From Alteromonadaceae bacterium (GTDB taxonomy: Bacteria; Pseudomonadota; Gammaproteobacteria; Pseudomonadales; Oleiphilaceae), in contig JABXHG010000132.1 of the NCBI GenBank assembly GCA_013393545.1, forward strand, positions 1 to 18,867: a stretch of 18,867 nt of DNA, read 5' to 3'. The position numbers and the translations under genes were made by a program. The notes beneath the pieces are model-generated. The model did not search any database. It worked only from the letters and a program-made list of their open reading frames with translations, and was not told the origin of the DNA. Positions within the stretch are counted from its first letter, which is position 1. Every line of letters begins with the position of its first letter. Below are positions 1 to 6,620 of the stretch, piece after piece.

Positions 1-123
1 GAAAGGAAGGGAAAAGAGAGAAAGGGGGGAAGGGAGAAAAGAGGGGAGGAAAGAGGAAAGGAAAGGAAAAGAAGAAAGAAGGGAGGGAAGGGAAGGAAAA
101 AAGGGAAGAGGTGAGAGAAAGGA
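1..123. repeat. Homopurine low-complexity tract at window edge
   Basis: Bases 1-111 contain only A and G, and bases 113-123 are again only A and G, so 122 of the first 123 bases are purines. The order is irregular (mixed AAG, GGA and GGG runs), so it is not a simple tandem repeat. No gene is visible. It lies exactly at the end of the window and next to the place where a conserved gene is expected. I therefore suspect a sequencing or assembly artefact at a contig end, although a real homopurine tract cannot be excluded from sequence alone. Confidence 0.85.
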
Positions 124-290
124 CAATGAATGTACCGAAGAAAACGGTTAAAAGAAAGAAAATACAGACATAAAAGTATTACAAGATCTCACCTCTGATC
201 CCGATGGGGTGCTGATGGATTGCAATTCAAGTGGGCTAGTATACCCATTCAGGGCCCCTGGAATAAGCCCCGAAACCGACACTTGAACGG
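124..290 (-). other. Region downstream of dsbC; possible promoter and lost start of hom
   Basis: There is no intact gene here. Read on the minus strand, a good -10 hexamer TATACT (238-243) has only a weak -35 (TTATTC, 261-266, 17-base spacer). It is followed by a GTG at 190-192 that opens a 14-codon frame stopping at 148. In relatives dsbC is commonly followed by hom (homoserine dehydrogenase), so this GTG could be the hom start whose body has been replaced by low-quality sequence. The residues after the GTG do not resemble the usual glycine-rich NAD(P)-binding start of homoserine dehydrogenase. An 11-base palindrome CAGGGCCCCTG lies at 250-260, and TTCAAGTG (226-233) is mirrored at 280-287. 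Neither is a convincing terminator because no T run follows. Confidence 0.3.
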
Positions 291-1019
291 TTAAAGCACA
301 CCCATTGCCCGAGCCAGTGCCGCCGCCGGCCGATAACCGGGAACCATGCCCCCATCTTCCATAACAATGGCCGGGGTACCTGTCACCCCAATTTCGCCGC
401 CAAGCCGGTACTGGGCTTCCACCGGGTTGTCGCAGCGATTGTTGGCGACTCGTTCGCCGGCCTTTGCGGCGTCCATGGCGGCACGCTGATCGTCCGCGCA
501 CCAGACCGATTCGTATTTCGCCCAGGAAGCGGTGCCGGGGCCGGAACGCGGAAAGGCATAGTAGTTCACGGTAATGCCGTAACCATTCAGCTCAGGTACT
601 TCCTCATGCAATTTCCGGCAGTAGGGGCAGTCGATGTCAGTGAACACATCAATGACGGCCTTTTCTTCGCCGCTGGCCGGGTAGGTGATCACGCCTTCAT
701 CGCCGAAAGCCTCCATGGCGGCCACGCGCTGCTCCGCCCGAGCCTGCTCACTGACATTGGTCAACCCCTGGTCGGTAACCTCCAGCAGGTCACCAGTCAA
801 CAAGAAGCGACCGTCTTCGGTGGCGTAAACCGCCTGGCCGTTGGCGGCCTGGACACGATACAGCCCTGGCGCCCTGGATTCAGTGACCGAAGACACTTCC
901 AGACCCGGAACCGCATTGCTGAAGGCCTGTTTGATGGCATCTTCCCGGTCACCAGCCAGGGCCGGCAAGGCAGTGGCGACCAGCAGGCCGGATAATGTGG
1001 CTAGAGATTTCAACGTCAT
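291..1019 (-). CDS. dsbC: Thiol:disulfide interchange protein DsbC (periplasmic disulfide isomerase)
   Basis: DsbC shuffles wrong disulfide bonds in periplasmic proteins and is kept reduced by DsbD. The 242-residue product has a Sec signal peptide (Lys4, hydrophobic core 5-19, likely cleavage after Ala-Leu-Ala at 22). An N-terminal dimerisation region (about 24-85) is followed by a linker helix and a thioredoxin-fold domain. The active site is CPYC at 131-134, the cis-proline loop is GTP at 214-216, and a second cysteine pair (174 and 196) matches the structural disulfide of the family. The ATG start is preceded by AAAAGG about seven bases upstream. It lies 122 bases downstream of xerD on the same strand, an order seen in pseudomonads and Marinobacter, so the two may be co-transcribed. 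The paralogue DsbG is the main alternative, but the xerD neighbour favours DsbC. Confidence 0.93.
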   Translation of the reverse strand: MTLKSLATLSGLLVATALPALAGDREDAIKQAFSNAVPGLEVSSVTESRAPGLYRVQAANGQAVYATEDGRFLLTGDLLEVTDQGLTNVSEQARAEQRVAAMEAFGDEGVITYPASGEEKAVIDVFTDIDCPYCRKLHEEVPELNGYGITVNYYAFPRSGPGTASWAKYESVWCADDQRAAMDAAKAGERVANNRCDNPVEAQYRLGGEIGVTGTPAIVMEDGGMVPGYRPAAALARAMGVL

Positions 1020-1141
1020 ATCAGTACCTTTTTATCCCTGTGAATCTTTTTAGTCCGTCTCGCCGAAGCTCGACAGCTTGCCTTGGTTTTGTGGCTGGTT
1101 GAATGCGACATCCGGCGCCATGGAAAGTTCAATGCGCCATT

Positions 1142-2047
1142 TCAGCCGCGAGGATGGTGCTGGCGGTGCAGGTCCTGCAGGCGCTGGCGCGCCACATGGG
1201 TATAGATTTGGGTGGTCGACAAGTCCGAATGCCCCAAAAGCATCTGCACAACCCGCAGGTCCGCACCATGGTTCAACAAATGAGTGGCGAAGGCGTGCCT
1301 CAGGGTGTGGGGTGATAACGGCTTGAAGATACCCGCGCGGGCGGCGTAATGGCGCACCCGGTACCAGAAGGCCTGGCGGGTCATGGCGGTGCCCCGGTTG
1401 CCGGGAAACAAGGCATCACCCGGCCGCCCCCGGAGCAACTCGCCCCGCGCCCCGCGCATGTAATTGAGCAACCAGTCCATGGCCTCCTCCCCCAGCGGCA
1501 CCAGACGCTCCTTGTCGCCCTTGCCCCGGATGCGCACCACGCCCTGGCGCAAATTCACCTGATCCACCGTTAAACCCGTCAGCTCGGTCACCCGCAAACC
1601 ACAGCCATACAAAATCTCCAGCATGGCCTTGTCGCGGGATTCGATGGGCAACTCCGGGTCGGGTTCCGCCAACAAGGCATCCACATCTGCCTCGGTCAGG
1701 GTATCCGGCAGGCGCCGGGGCAAGTGAGGGCTGTCAATGCGTAGGGTTGGGTCTTCCGAAATCACGCCCTCGCGCAGCAAATACCGGTAAAAACGCCGAA
1801 CACCGGACAATCGGCGCGCGGCGGTACTGGCCTTGATCCCCTCGGCCAAGGCGGCGGACAGCCAGGCCAGCAGATGGGTCCGGCCCGCCGTTCTCAGCGA
1901 TGGACGACCCGGCTGGCCAACCAGCCAGTTCGCCAGACCGTTCAGGTCGCTGGCGTAGGCCTGCCGGGTCTGCTCACCCAGGCCGTCTTCAAGCCAGAGC
2001 GATTGGCAGAATTGCTCGATCAGAGCGGCATTATCCTGGTTGTTCAA
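1142..2047 (-). CDS. xerD: Site-specific tyrosine recombinase XerD
   Basis: XerD, with XerC, resolves chromosome dimers at dif under control of FtsK. The 301-residue length is typical. The N-terminal SAM-like core-binding domain spans about 5-95 and the catalytic domain about 115-295. The catalytic residues are all present: Arg152 (in GLRVTEL), Lys176 (in GKGDKE), His247 and Arg250 (in HTLRH), His273 (in LGHSDLSTTQIYTH) and nucleophile Tyr282. The start appears to be TTG: it is preceded by GGAGAGGG at a proper distance, no upstream ATG or GTG is in frame, and the nearby GTG and ATG are out of frame. The coding sequence begins only 17 bases past the rplS terminator, so its promoter must lie in or upstream of that terminator, or expression depends on read-through. 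Confidence 0.95.
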   Translation of the reverse strand: MNNQDNAALIEQFCQSLWLEDGLGEQTRQAYASDLNGLANWLVGQPGRPSLRTAGRTHLLAWLSAALAEGIKASTAARRLSGVRRFYRYLLREGVISEDPTLRIDSPHLPRRLPDTLTEADVDALLAEPDPELPIESRDKAMLEILYGCGLRVTELTGLTVDQVNLRQGVVRIRGKGDKERLVPLGEEAMDWLLNYMRGARGELLRGRPGDALFPGNRGTAMTRQAFWYRVRHYAARAGIFKPLSPHTLRHAFATHLLNHGADLRVVQMLLGHSDLSTTQIYTHVARQRLQDLHRQHHPRG

Positions 2048-2064
2048 TTCACCCTCTCCGACAC

Positions 2065-2096
2065 AAAAAAAGCAGCCCCTTGAGGCTGCTTTTTTT
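2065..2096 (-). terminator. Strong intrinsic terminator after rplS
   Basis: A perfect 13-bp inverted repeat, AAAAAAAGCAGCC at 2065-2077 and GGCTGCTTTTTTT at 2084-2096, encloses a six-base loop. On the minus strand it follows the rplS stop by about 26 bases. It has a GC-rich core and a terminal T run, so it ends the rpsP-rimM-trmD-rplS transcript. The symmetry would also let it work on the plus strand, but no plus-strand gene leads into it. Confidence 0.93.
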
Positions 2097-2122
2097 CGAA
2101 ACTGATTCCGGCCAGGCCGAAC

Positions 2123-2479
2123 TCAGTTAAGCTTTTCCTTGATGCGAGCTGCCTTACCAGACAGATCACGCCGGTAGTACAGCTTGGCCTGGCGAACGTC
2201 ACCACGACGCTTCACGCTGACACTGTCGATCAGCTTGGAGTAAGTCTGGAAGGTACGCTCAACGCCCACGCCGTAAGACACCTTACGAACAGTGAAGGAA
2301 GAGTTCATGCCACGGTTGCGCTTACCGACCACAACGCCTTCGAACGCCTGCAGACGCTCACGGTTGCCTTCAGTTACGCGAACCTGAACAACCACGGTGT
2401 CACCCGGCGCGAACGCAGGGATTTCCTTGGTCATCTGTTCTGCTTCAAGTTGACTGATGATGTTGTTCTTGCCGCTCAT
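2123..2479 (-). CDS. rplS: 50S ribosomal protein L19
   Basis: L19 sits at the 30S-50S interface of the ribosome. The product is 118 residues (E. coli L19 has 115). It begins [16 protein letters not shown] and carries the conserved [27 protein letters not shown] and GVGVERTF stretches, with a basic C-terminus. I chose the ATG at 2477-2479 because AGGAG lies eight bases upstream. A longer frame reaches back to 2509, but its extra ten residues do not belong to the family. It is the last gene of the rpsP-rimM-trmD-rplS operon, 26 bases after trmD, and is followed by a strong terminator. Confidence 0.97.
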   Translation of the reverse strand: MSGKNNIISQLEAEQMTKEIPAFAPGDTVVVQVRVTEGNRERLQAFEGVVVGKRNRGMNSSFTVRKVSYGVGVERTFQTYSKLIDSVSVKRRGDVRQAKLYYRRDLSGKAARIKEKLN

Positions 2480-2505
2480 CGTAAATGCTCCTGCTACCCA
2501 ATCTT

Positions 2506-3264
2506 TCAATGCCCTGATGATTCAGTGGCACCCGGTTCGTTAATAATTTCTTCCAGCAACCGACGCTCTTCCCCGGTCAGTTCCCGCTGTTCAAGCAGAT
2601 CGGGGCGCCGCTCCCGGGTTCGCCTCAACGATTCTTTCAATCGCCAGAGCCGGATCTGCTCATGATGCCCGCCCAGAAGAACTTCCGGCACCGCCTGACC
2701 TTCGTAAACCTCGGGCCGGGTGTAGTGCGGGCAATCCAGCAAGCCGTCAGCAAAGGAATCCTGTTCCGCTGACTGGGCATGCCCCAGCGCTCCGGGGATA
2801 AGGCGTGTAACCGCGTCGATCACGGTCATTGCCGCCAGTTCGCCACCGGAAAGTACAAAATCTCCCAGCGACACTTCCCGGTCGACGTCTGCCGTTATCA
2901 GGCGCTCATCGACGCCCTCATAACGACCGGCAAGCAAAATCAGCGATTCTTCAGCGGCAAGAGACTCCACCACCGACTGATCAAGCTTTTCGCCCTGCGG
3001 CGACATATAGACCACGCAGGCCTTGCCGGGTGCCGATGCCCGGGCCGCGTGAATGGCATCCCGCAGTGGCTGAATTTTCATCAGCATGCCAGGACCACCA
3101 CCGTATGGCCGGTCATCTACCGTGCGATGACGGTCATGGGTAAAGTCCCGGGGGTTCCACGCCTGAAAGGTCACCAGACCTTCACGCACGGCTCTGCCGG
3201 TTATCCCGTAATCCGTCACCGCTGAAAACATGTCCGGAAACAGACTGACTGCACCGATCCACAC
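2506..3264 (-). CDS. trmD: tRNA (guanine-N1-)-methyltransferase TrmD
   Basis: TrmD methylates G37 of tRNAs using S-adenosylmethionine and prevents +1 frameshifting. The 252-residue product aligns throughout with E. coli TrmD from memory. It has a SPOUT trefoil-knot domain holding SPQGEKLDQ (88-96), [13 protein letters not shown] (111-123) and [12 protein letters not shown] (132-143), then a C-terminal tRNA-binding domain from about 175. Conserved Arg154 and catalytic Asp169 (in AEQDSF) are present. The start is GTG, three bases after the rimM stop codon, with GGAG in the end of rimM as ribosome binding site, so it is probably translationally coupled to rimM. Confidence 0.97.
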   Translation of the reverse strand: MWIGAVSLFPDMFSAVTDYGITGRAVREGLVTFQAWNPRDFTHDRHRTVDDRPYGGGPGMLMKIQPLRDAIHAARASAPGKACVVYMSPQGEKLDQSVVESLAAEESLILLAGRYEGVDERLITADVDREVSLGDFVLSGGELAAMTVIDAVTRLIPGALGHAQSAEQDSFADGLLDCPHYTRPEVYEGQAVPEVLLGGHHEQIRLWRLKESLRRTRERRPDLLEQRELTGEERRLLEEIINEPGATESSGH

Positions 3265-3267
3265 CGA

Positions 3268-3795
3268 TCAGAACTCCGGATCCCAGTCCACCACCATCTG
3301 TGACGACTGGAGATCAACTCCGGTGACAACCTGATCCGGCAGATAGGGAATCAGCCGTTCGCGCTGATCAATGGAATCGGCGGTGGCGCGCACCACCAAT
3401 ACATCGTTGGCGCCGGTTTCCATCAGGTGATGCACCCTACCCAGGCACTCACCTTCCACCGTGACCACAGTCAGCCCTTCCAGCTGGTGCCAGTAGTATT
3501 CGCCTTCCGGCAGCTCTGGCAATTCGCTGGTGGGAACGCGGATTTCCGCGCCTCCATAGGACCGCGCCAGATCCCGATCATCAACACCCTTGAGCTTGAC
3601 GACAATACCCTGCCCCTGACGGCGACCGCCTTCGAGCCGGGCCGGGATGCGCTTGCCATCAAGCACAAGCGTCCAGTCACGGTAATTCAGTATTCCTTCT
3701 CTGGGGTCGGTAAAGGAATAAACTTTCAGCCATCCCTTGACCCCAAACACCGAAGTAACCTGGCCGATCACAGTTTCCTGCGAATGCTGTGTCAT
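3268..3795 (-). CDS. rimM: Ribosome maturation factor RimM
   Basis: RimM binds ribosomal protein S19 and helps the head of the 30S subunit mature. The product has 175 residues. The N-terminal RimM beta-barrel (about 7-90) begins with VIGQVTSVFGVKGWLKVYSFTDP-type sequence. The C-terminal PRC-barrel begins at the family hallmark GEYYW (98-102) and includes METGANDVLVV and RLIPYLPDQVV. The ATG at 3793-3795 is preferred, with GGGGTGG about five bases upstream. A GTG three codons earlier (3804) has no spaced ribosome binding site. It is the second gene of the operon, 33 bases after rpsP. Confidence 0.95.
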   Translation of the reverse strand: MTQHSQETVIGQVTSVFGVKGWLKVYSFTDPREGILNYRDWTLVLDGKRIPARLEGGRRQGQGIVVKLKGVDDRDLARSYGGAEIRVPTSELPELPEGEYYWHQLEGLTVVTVEGECLGRVHHLMETGANDVLVVRATADSIDQRERLIPYLPDQVVTGVDLQSSQMVVDWDPEF

Positions 3796-3828
3796 GCCTG
3801 CCACCCCGGTTTCAAACTACAGTTGCGA

Positions 3829-4068
3829 TTACTTGGCTGCCTTCAGCAGCTGGGCAACACGCTCACTGGTCTGAGCGCCTTTGCTCAGCCAGTAATCAAC
3901 GCGCTCCTGATTAACACGCAGAGATTCTTCCTGACCACGGGCAACCGGGTTGAAGAAACCAACACGCTCAATGAAACGACCATTACGGGCGTTGCGGCTA
4001 TCTGTAACTGTCAGATGGTAGAACGGGCGCCTCTTGGAGCCACCACGAGCCAAACGGATCTGTACCAT
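3829..4068 (-). CDS. rpsP: 30S ribosomal protein S16
   Basis: S16 is a primary-assembly protein of the 30S body. The product is 79 residues (E. coli S16 has 82) and starts with the signature [17 protein letters not shown], followed by [20 protein letters not shown] longer frame extends upstream to 4146, but those residues are not part of S16. The ATG at 4066-4068 has AGGA about eleven bases upstream, a rather wide spacing. It is the first gene of the rpsP-rimM-trmD-rplS operon. The 167 bases between it and ffh hold a candidate promoter and the likely ffh terminator. Confidence 0.97.
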   Translation of the reverse strand: MVQIRLARGGSKRRPFYHLTVTDSRNARNGRFIERVGFFNPVARGQEESLRVNQERVDYWLSKGAQTSERVAQLLKAAK

Positions 4069-4162
4069 TTCGACCAATATCCTGTTCTGTTGTGCGAACT
4101 TTGTACGTTTCCCGGCGCTTGATTTGGCGCTGACGGGAAGACCCATACTCGCAAGGGGCGCT

Positions 4163-4191
4163 ATTCTATGTCAAAAACGCGCCAATGAAAA
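4163..4191 (-). promoter_or_regulatory. Candidate promoter of the rpsP operon
   Basis: On the minus strand a TAGAAT -10 hexamer (4163-4168) is followed directly by a GC-rich stretch, AGCGCCCC. That resembles the discriminator of growth-rate-controlled ribosomal promoters. The -35 for a 17-base spacer would be TTTTCA (4186-4191), which is weak. A perfect TTGACA lies at 4169-4174, immediately upstream of TAGAAT. Used as a -35 it would need a poorer -10 near 4146-4151 (GAGTAT). Which of the two is used cannot be decided by eye. Confidence 0.45.
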
Positions 4192-4206
4192 CAGGGAAAG
4201 CCCCTG
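4186..4206 (-). terminator. Probable ffh terminator
   Basis: On the minus strand, about 30 bases after the ffh stop, CAGGG (4202-4206) and CCCTG (4192-4196) form a five-pair stem around a five-base loop, followed by TTTTCATT. The stem is short and the T run only four bases, so this is a modest terminator. Some read-through into the rpsP operon is possible. Confidence 0.5.
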
Positions 4207-4235
4207 CTCTCTGAATTTCCACATAAGGCTTTTTA

Positions 4236-5621
4236 CTAACGGCCGAACGGCGGGCGTCCGCCGGCGCCACCAGGCGGCATCATACCGCCCATGCCACGCA
4301 TCATATTGGCCATACCGCCCTTCTTGCCGAACTTCTTCATCATTTTGGCCATCTGCTTGTGTTGTTTGAGCAGACGGTTGATGTCCTGGATCTGGGTACC
4401 GGAACCGGCGGCAATGCGGCGCTTGCGGGAATTGTTGATGGTATCCGGGTAGCGACGCTCTTTCGGCGTCATGGAACAGATGATCGCTTCCATCTGCCCC
4501 ATGGACTTATCGTTCACCTGCTCCTGGGCCGCCTGGGCCATCTGCCCCATGCCACCGGGCAGCTTGTCGAGCATGCCACCGATACCACCCATTTTCTTCA
4601 TCTGCTGCAACTGATCCCTGAAGTCCTCCAGATCAAAGCCCTTGCCCTTTTTGATCTTTTTGGTGAGCTTCTGGGCCTTCTGATGATCCAGCTTACGCTC
4701 GGCCTCTTCGATCAGCGAGAGCACATCGCCCATGCCCAGGATGCGTGAGGCCACACGATCCGGATGGAACGGTTCCAGGGCATCGCTTTTCTCACCAATA
4801 CCCAGGAACTTGATGGGCTTGCCGGTAATATGGCGCACAGATAGGGCAGCACCGCCACGGGCGTCACCATCGGTCTTGGTCAGCACCACGCCGGTCAGCG
4901 GCAGGGCATCGTTAAAGGCCTTGGCGGTATTAGCGGCATCCTGACCGGTCATGGCGTCTACCACGAACAGAGTCTCAACCGGGTTCACCGCTTTATGCAG
5001 GCGACCAATCTCGCCCATCATGCTTTCATCTATATGCAGACGACCAGCGGTATCGAGGATCACCACATCCACGTGCTTGCGCCGGGCCGCCTCGATGGCA
5101 CCGTTAGCGATATCCACCGGATCCTGATCGGCCGTACTCGGGAAGAATTCAACCTCCACTTCCCCCGCCAGCGTTTCCAGCTGACGAATGGCCGCCGGGC
5201 GGTACACATCGGCACTGACCACCATCACCGATTTTTTCTCACGCTCTTTAAGGAAGCGGGACAACTTGGCCACGGTGGTGGTCTTACCCGCACCCTGCAG
5301 GCCGGCCATCATTATGACCGCCGGCGGACGCGTGGCCAGGTTCAGGGATTCGTTGCCGTCGCCCATGACCCGCTCCAGCTCCTGCTGGACCACCTTGATG
5401 AATACCTGACCCGGAGTCAGGCTTCGGCGCACTTCCTGACCCAGGGCGCGCTTGCGCACCCCGGCAATGAATTCCTTGACCACTGGCAGCGCGACGTCTG
5501 CTTCAAGCAACGCCTTGCGCACTTCTCGCAGCGTGTCTTTGATGTTGTCGTCGGTCAGCTTCGCCTGACCGGAGATCTTGCGCAAGCTACCGGATAGTCG
5601 GTCCTGGAGATTCTCAAACAT
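4236..5621 (-). CDS. ffh: Signal recognition particle protein Ffh
   Basis: Ffh is the GTPase of the bacterial signal recognition particle. With 4.5S RNA it binds hydrophobic nascent chains and docks with FtsY at the inner membrane. The 461-residue product starts MFENLQDRLSGSLRKI. It shows the N domain (1-95), the GTPase G domain with P-loop GLQGAGKT (107-114), DTAGR (190-194) and TKTDGD (248-253), and a methionine-rich M domain with the RNA-binding motif SRKRRIAAGSG (398-408). The C-terminus is rich in Met, Gly and Lys, as usual. The ATG at 5619-5621 has GGAAAAG upstream. A longer frame to 5708 adds 29 unrelated residues. It is divergent from the ypjD-like gene, a common arrangement in gammaproteobacteria. 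Confidence 0.97.
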   Translation of the reverse strand: MFENLQDRLSGSLRKISGQAKLTDDNIKDTLREVRKALLEADVALPVVKEFIAGVRKRALGQEVRRSLTPGQVFIKVVQQELERVMGDGNESLNLATRPPAVIMMAGLQGAGKTTTVAKLSRFLKEREKKSVMVVSADVYRPAAIRQLETLAGEVEVEFFPSTADQDPVDIANGAIEAARRKHVDVVILDTAGRLHIDESMMGEIGRLHKAVNPVETLFVVDAMTGQDAANTAKAFNDALPLTGVVLTKTDGDARGGAALSVRHITGKPIKFLGIGEKSDALEPFHPDRVASRILGMGDVLSLIEEAERKLDHQKAQKLTKKIKKGKGFDLEDFRDQLQQMKKMGGIGGMLDKLPGGMGQMAQAAQEQVNDKSMGQMEAIICSMTPKERRYPDTINNSRKRRIAAGSGTQIQDINRLLKQHKQMAKMMKKFGKKGGMANMMRGMGGMMPPGGAGGRPPFGR

Positions 5622-5663
5622 GTTGCTTTTCCGTACCCCGGAGAAATGATTCACACAAACCCG

Positions 5664-5681
5664 GCGACCGGTATCGGTCGC
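5664..5681 (-). other. Hairpin in the ffh leader
   Basis: GCGACCG (5664-5670) and CGGTCGC (5675-5681) form a perfect seven-pair stem with a GTAT loop on the plus strand, ATAC on the RNA strand of ffh. It lies between the predicted ffh -10 element and the ffh start codon, so it would fold in the 5' untranslated region. No T run follows, so it is not an intrinsic terminator. It shares the core GACCGGT with the palindrome at 5741-5750, so it may instead be a protein-binding site. Confidence 0.5.
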
Positions 5682-5706
5682 TTGATTCCTGTTGCATAAT
5701 CGCGAC

Positions 5707-5735
5707 ATTATAACCAGACTAAGGTGCCTCTGAAA
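5707..5735 (-). promoter_or_regulatory. Candidate ffh promoter
   Basis: A perfect TATAAT -10 hexamer lies on the minus strand at 5707-5712. A 17-base spacer separates it from a weak -35, TTTCAG (5730-5735). The transcript would begin near 5700, giving an untranslated leader of about 80 bases. The poor -35 suggests activator dependence, or simply a promoter that relies on its -10. Confidence 0.55.
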
Positions 5736-5740
5736 TGACC

Positions 5741-5750
5741 TGACCGGTCA
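5741..5750. promoter_or_regulatory. Palindrome TGACCGGTCA in the ffh/ypjD divergent region
   Basis: A perfect ten-base palindrome sits just upstream of the predicted ffh -35 and 53 bases before the ypjD-like start codon. It is preceded by a directly repeated TGACC at 5736-5740. The placement between divergent genes suggests an operator, but I recognise no specific regulator. Confidence 0.35.
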
Positions 5751-5802
5751 AATCTGTTCAGATCCACACCAGCTTCTACTTTCAGCAACTAAAAAGGACG
5801 TC

Positions 5803-6597
5803 ATGGGAACGCTGATTCTCGCGGTTACTGCACTTTTCCTGTATAGCGTGGGCACAGCCCTGCAGGCTCTGCATTTCCGGGGTCGGGTGGAATCCAATCT
5901 GGCCATCACCACGTTAATCGGCGTGCTGGCACTCATTCCGCATGGCCTGCTGATTGCTCAGACCGTGCACATGGATGGCGGTTTTGACCTGAGCTTTTTC
6001 AAGAGCGCGGTGCTGACGTCCTGGCTGATCGTCTTTCTGCTGCTGGGGCTAAACCTGTCCAAACCGGTCGGCAGCCTGTTTCTGGCCGGCTACCCCATCG
6101 CCATACTCACCATTATTGCAGCGCTGATTCACCACATTCCATCGCGAGTGGTCTCAGAACAAAGTTATGGCATGTTGTCGCACGTTGCCCTTTCGATCAC
6201 CGCCTACAGTCTGTTTACCCTCGCCGCCATTCAGGCCATCCTGTTGCAACTGCTAAACCGCCAGCTCAAACATCATCACAACAGTATTCTGGTGCGTAAC
6301 CTGCCTCCCCTGCAGACCATGGAATCTCTGTTGTTCGAAATGGTCTGGGCCGGCGTGGTTCTGCTGGTGCTGGCCATTGTCACCGGCGCGATTTTCATCG
6401 AGGACCTGTTTGCTCAGGATCTGGCACACAAAACACTCTTCTCGCTGCTGTCACTGTTGGTCTTCATCGCCCTGCTGGTCGGGCGCCACACCCGGGGCTG
6501 GCGCGGCGTTACCGCCAGCCACTGGACACTGGCAGGCTGCGTACTACTGATGATTGCCTTCTACGGCAGCAAGTTCGTGCTGGAACTGGTTTTCTGA
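5803..6597 (+). CDS. ypjD: YpjD-like inner membrane protein, CcsA/HemX-type cytochrome c assembly family
   Basis: This is a 264-residue polytopic membrane protein with about eight hydrophobic segments (roughly 3-22, 35-55, 67-85, 92-112, 127-150, 178-200, 210-228, 240-262). The family resembles CcsA and CcmC haem-handling proteins. Candidate conserved histidines sit at 127 (in GMLSHVALSITAYSLF) and 209 (in LAHKTLFSLLS), with the GRHTRGWRG motif near 227-235. However, the tryptophan-rich WWD motif of true cytochrome c synthases is absent. The ATG is preceded by AAAAAGGA six bases upstream. It is divergent from ffh and 23 bases ahead of the CorC-type gene, so the two probably form an operon. 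The molecular function is not established; the name comes from family and ffh neighbourhood. Confidence 0.85.
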   Translation: MGTLILAVTALFLYSVGTALQALHFRGRVESNLAITTLIGVLALIPHGLLIAQTVHMDGGFDLSFFKSAVLTSWLIVFLLLGLNLSKPVGSLFLAGYPIAILTIIAALIHHIPSRVVSEQSYGMLSHVALSITAYSLFTLAAIQAILLQLLNRQLKHHHNSILVRNLPPLQTMESLLFEMVWAGVVLLVLAIVTGAIFIEDLFAQDLAHKTLFSLLSLLVFIALLVGRHTRGWRGVTASHWTLAGCVLLMIAFYGSKFVLELVF

Positions 6598-6620
6598 CCA
6601 CCCCATAAAGGATACAACTC

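Noticed and set aside
226..287. TTCAAGTG / CACTTGAA inverted repeat after dsbC as a terminator or attachment site
   Set aside because: The arms are eight bases with a 46-base loop and no T run; chance occurrence is plausible and no mobile-element gene is near.
606..995. Open frame of 129 codons on the plus strand opposite dsbC
   Set aside because: It lies wholly antisense to a clear dsbC and is explained by the high GC content of that gene.
1142..2047. Tyrosine recombinase as a sign of an integrated element
   Set aside because: Sequence and neighbours identify the housekeeping XerD; there are no attachment repeats or cargo genes.
3427..4122. 231-codon plus-strand frame opposite rimM and rpsP
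   Set aside because: Both minus-strand genes are unmistakable ribosomal-operon members; the frame has no recognisable domain or ribosome binding site.
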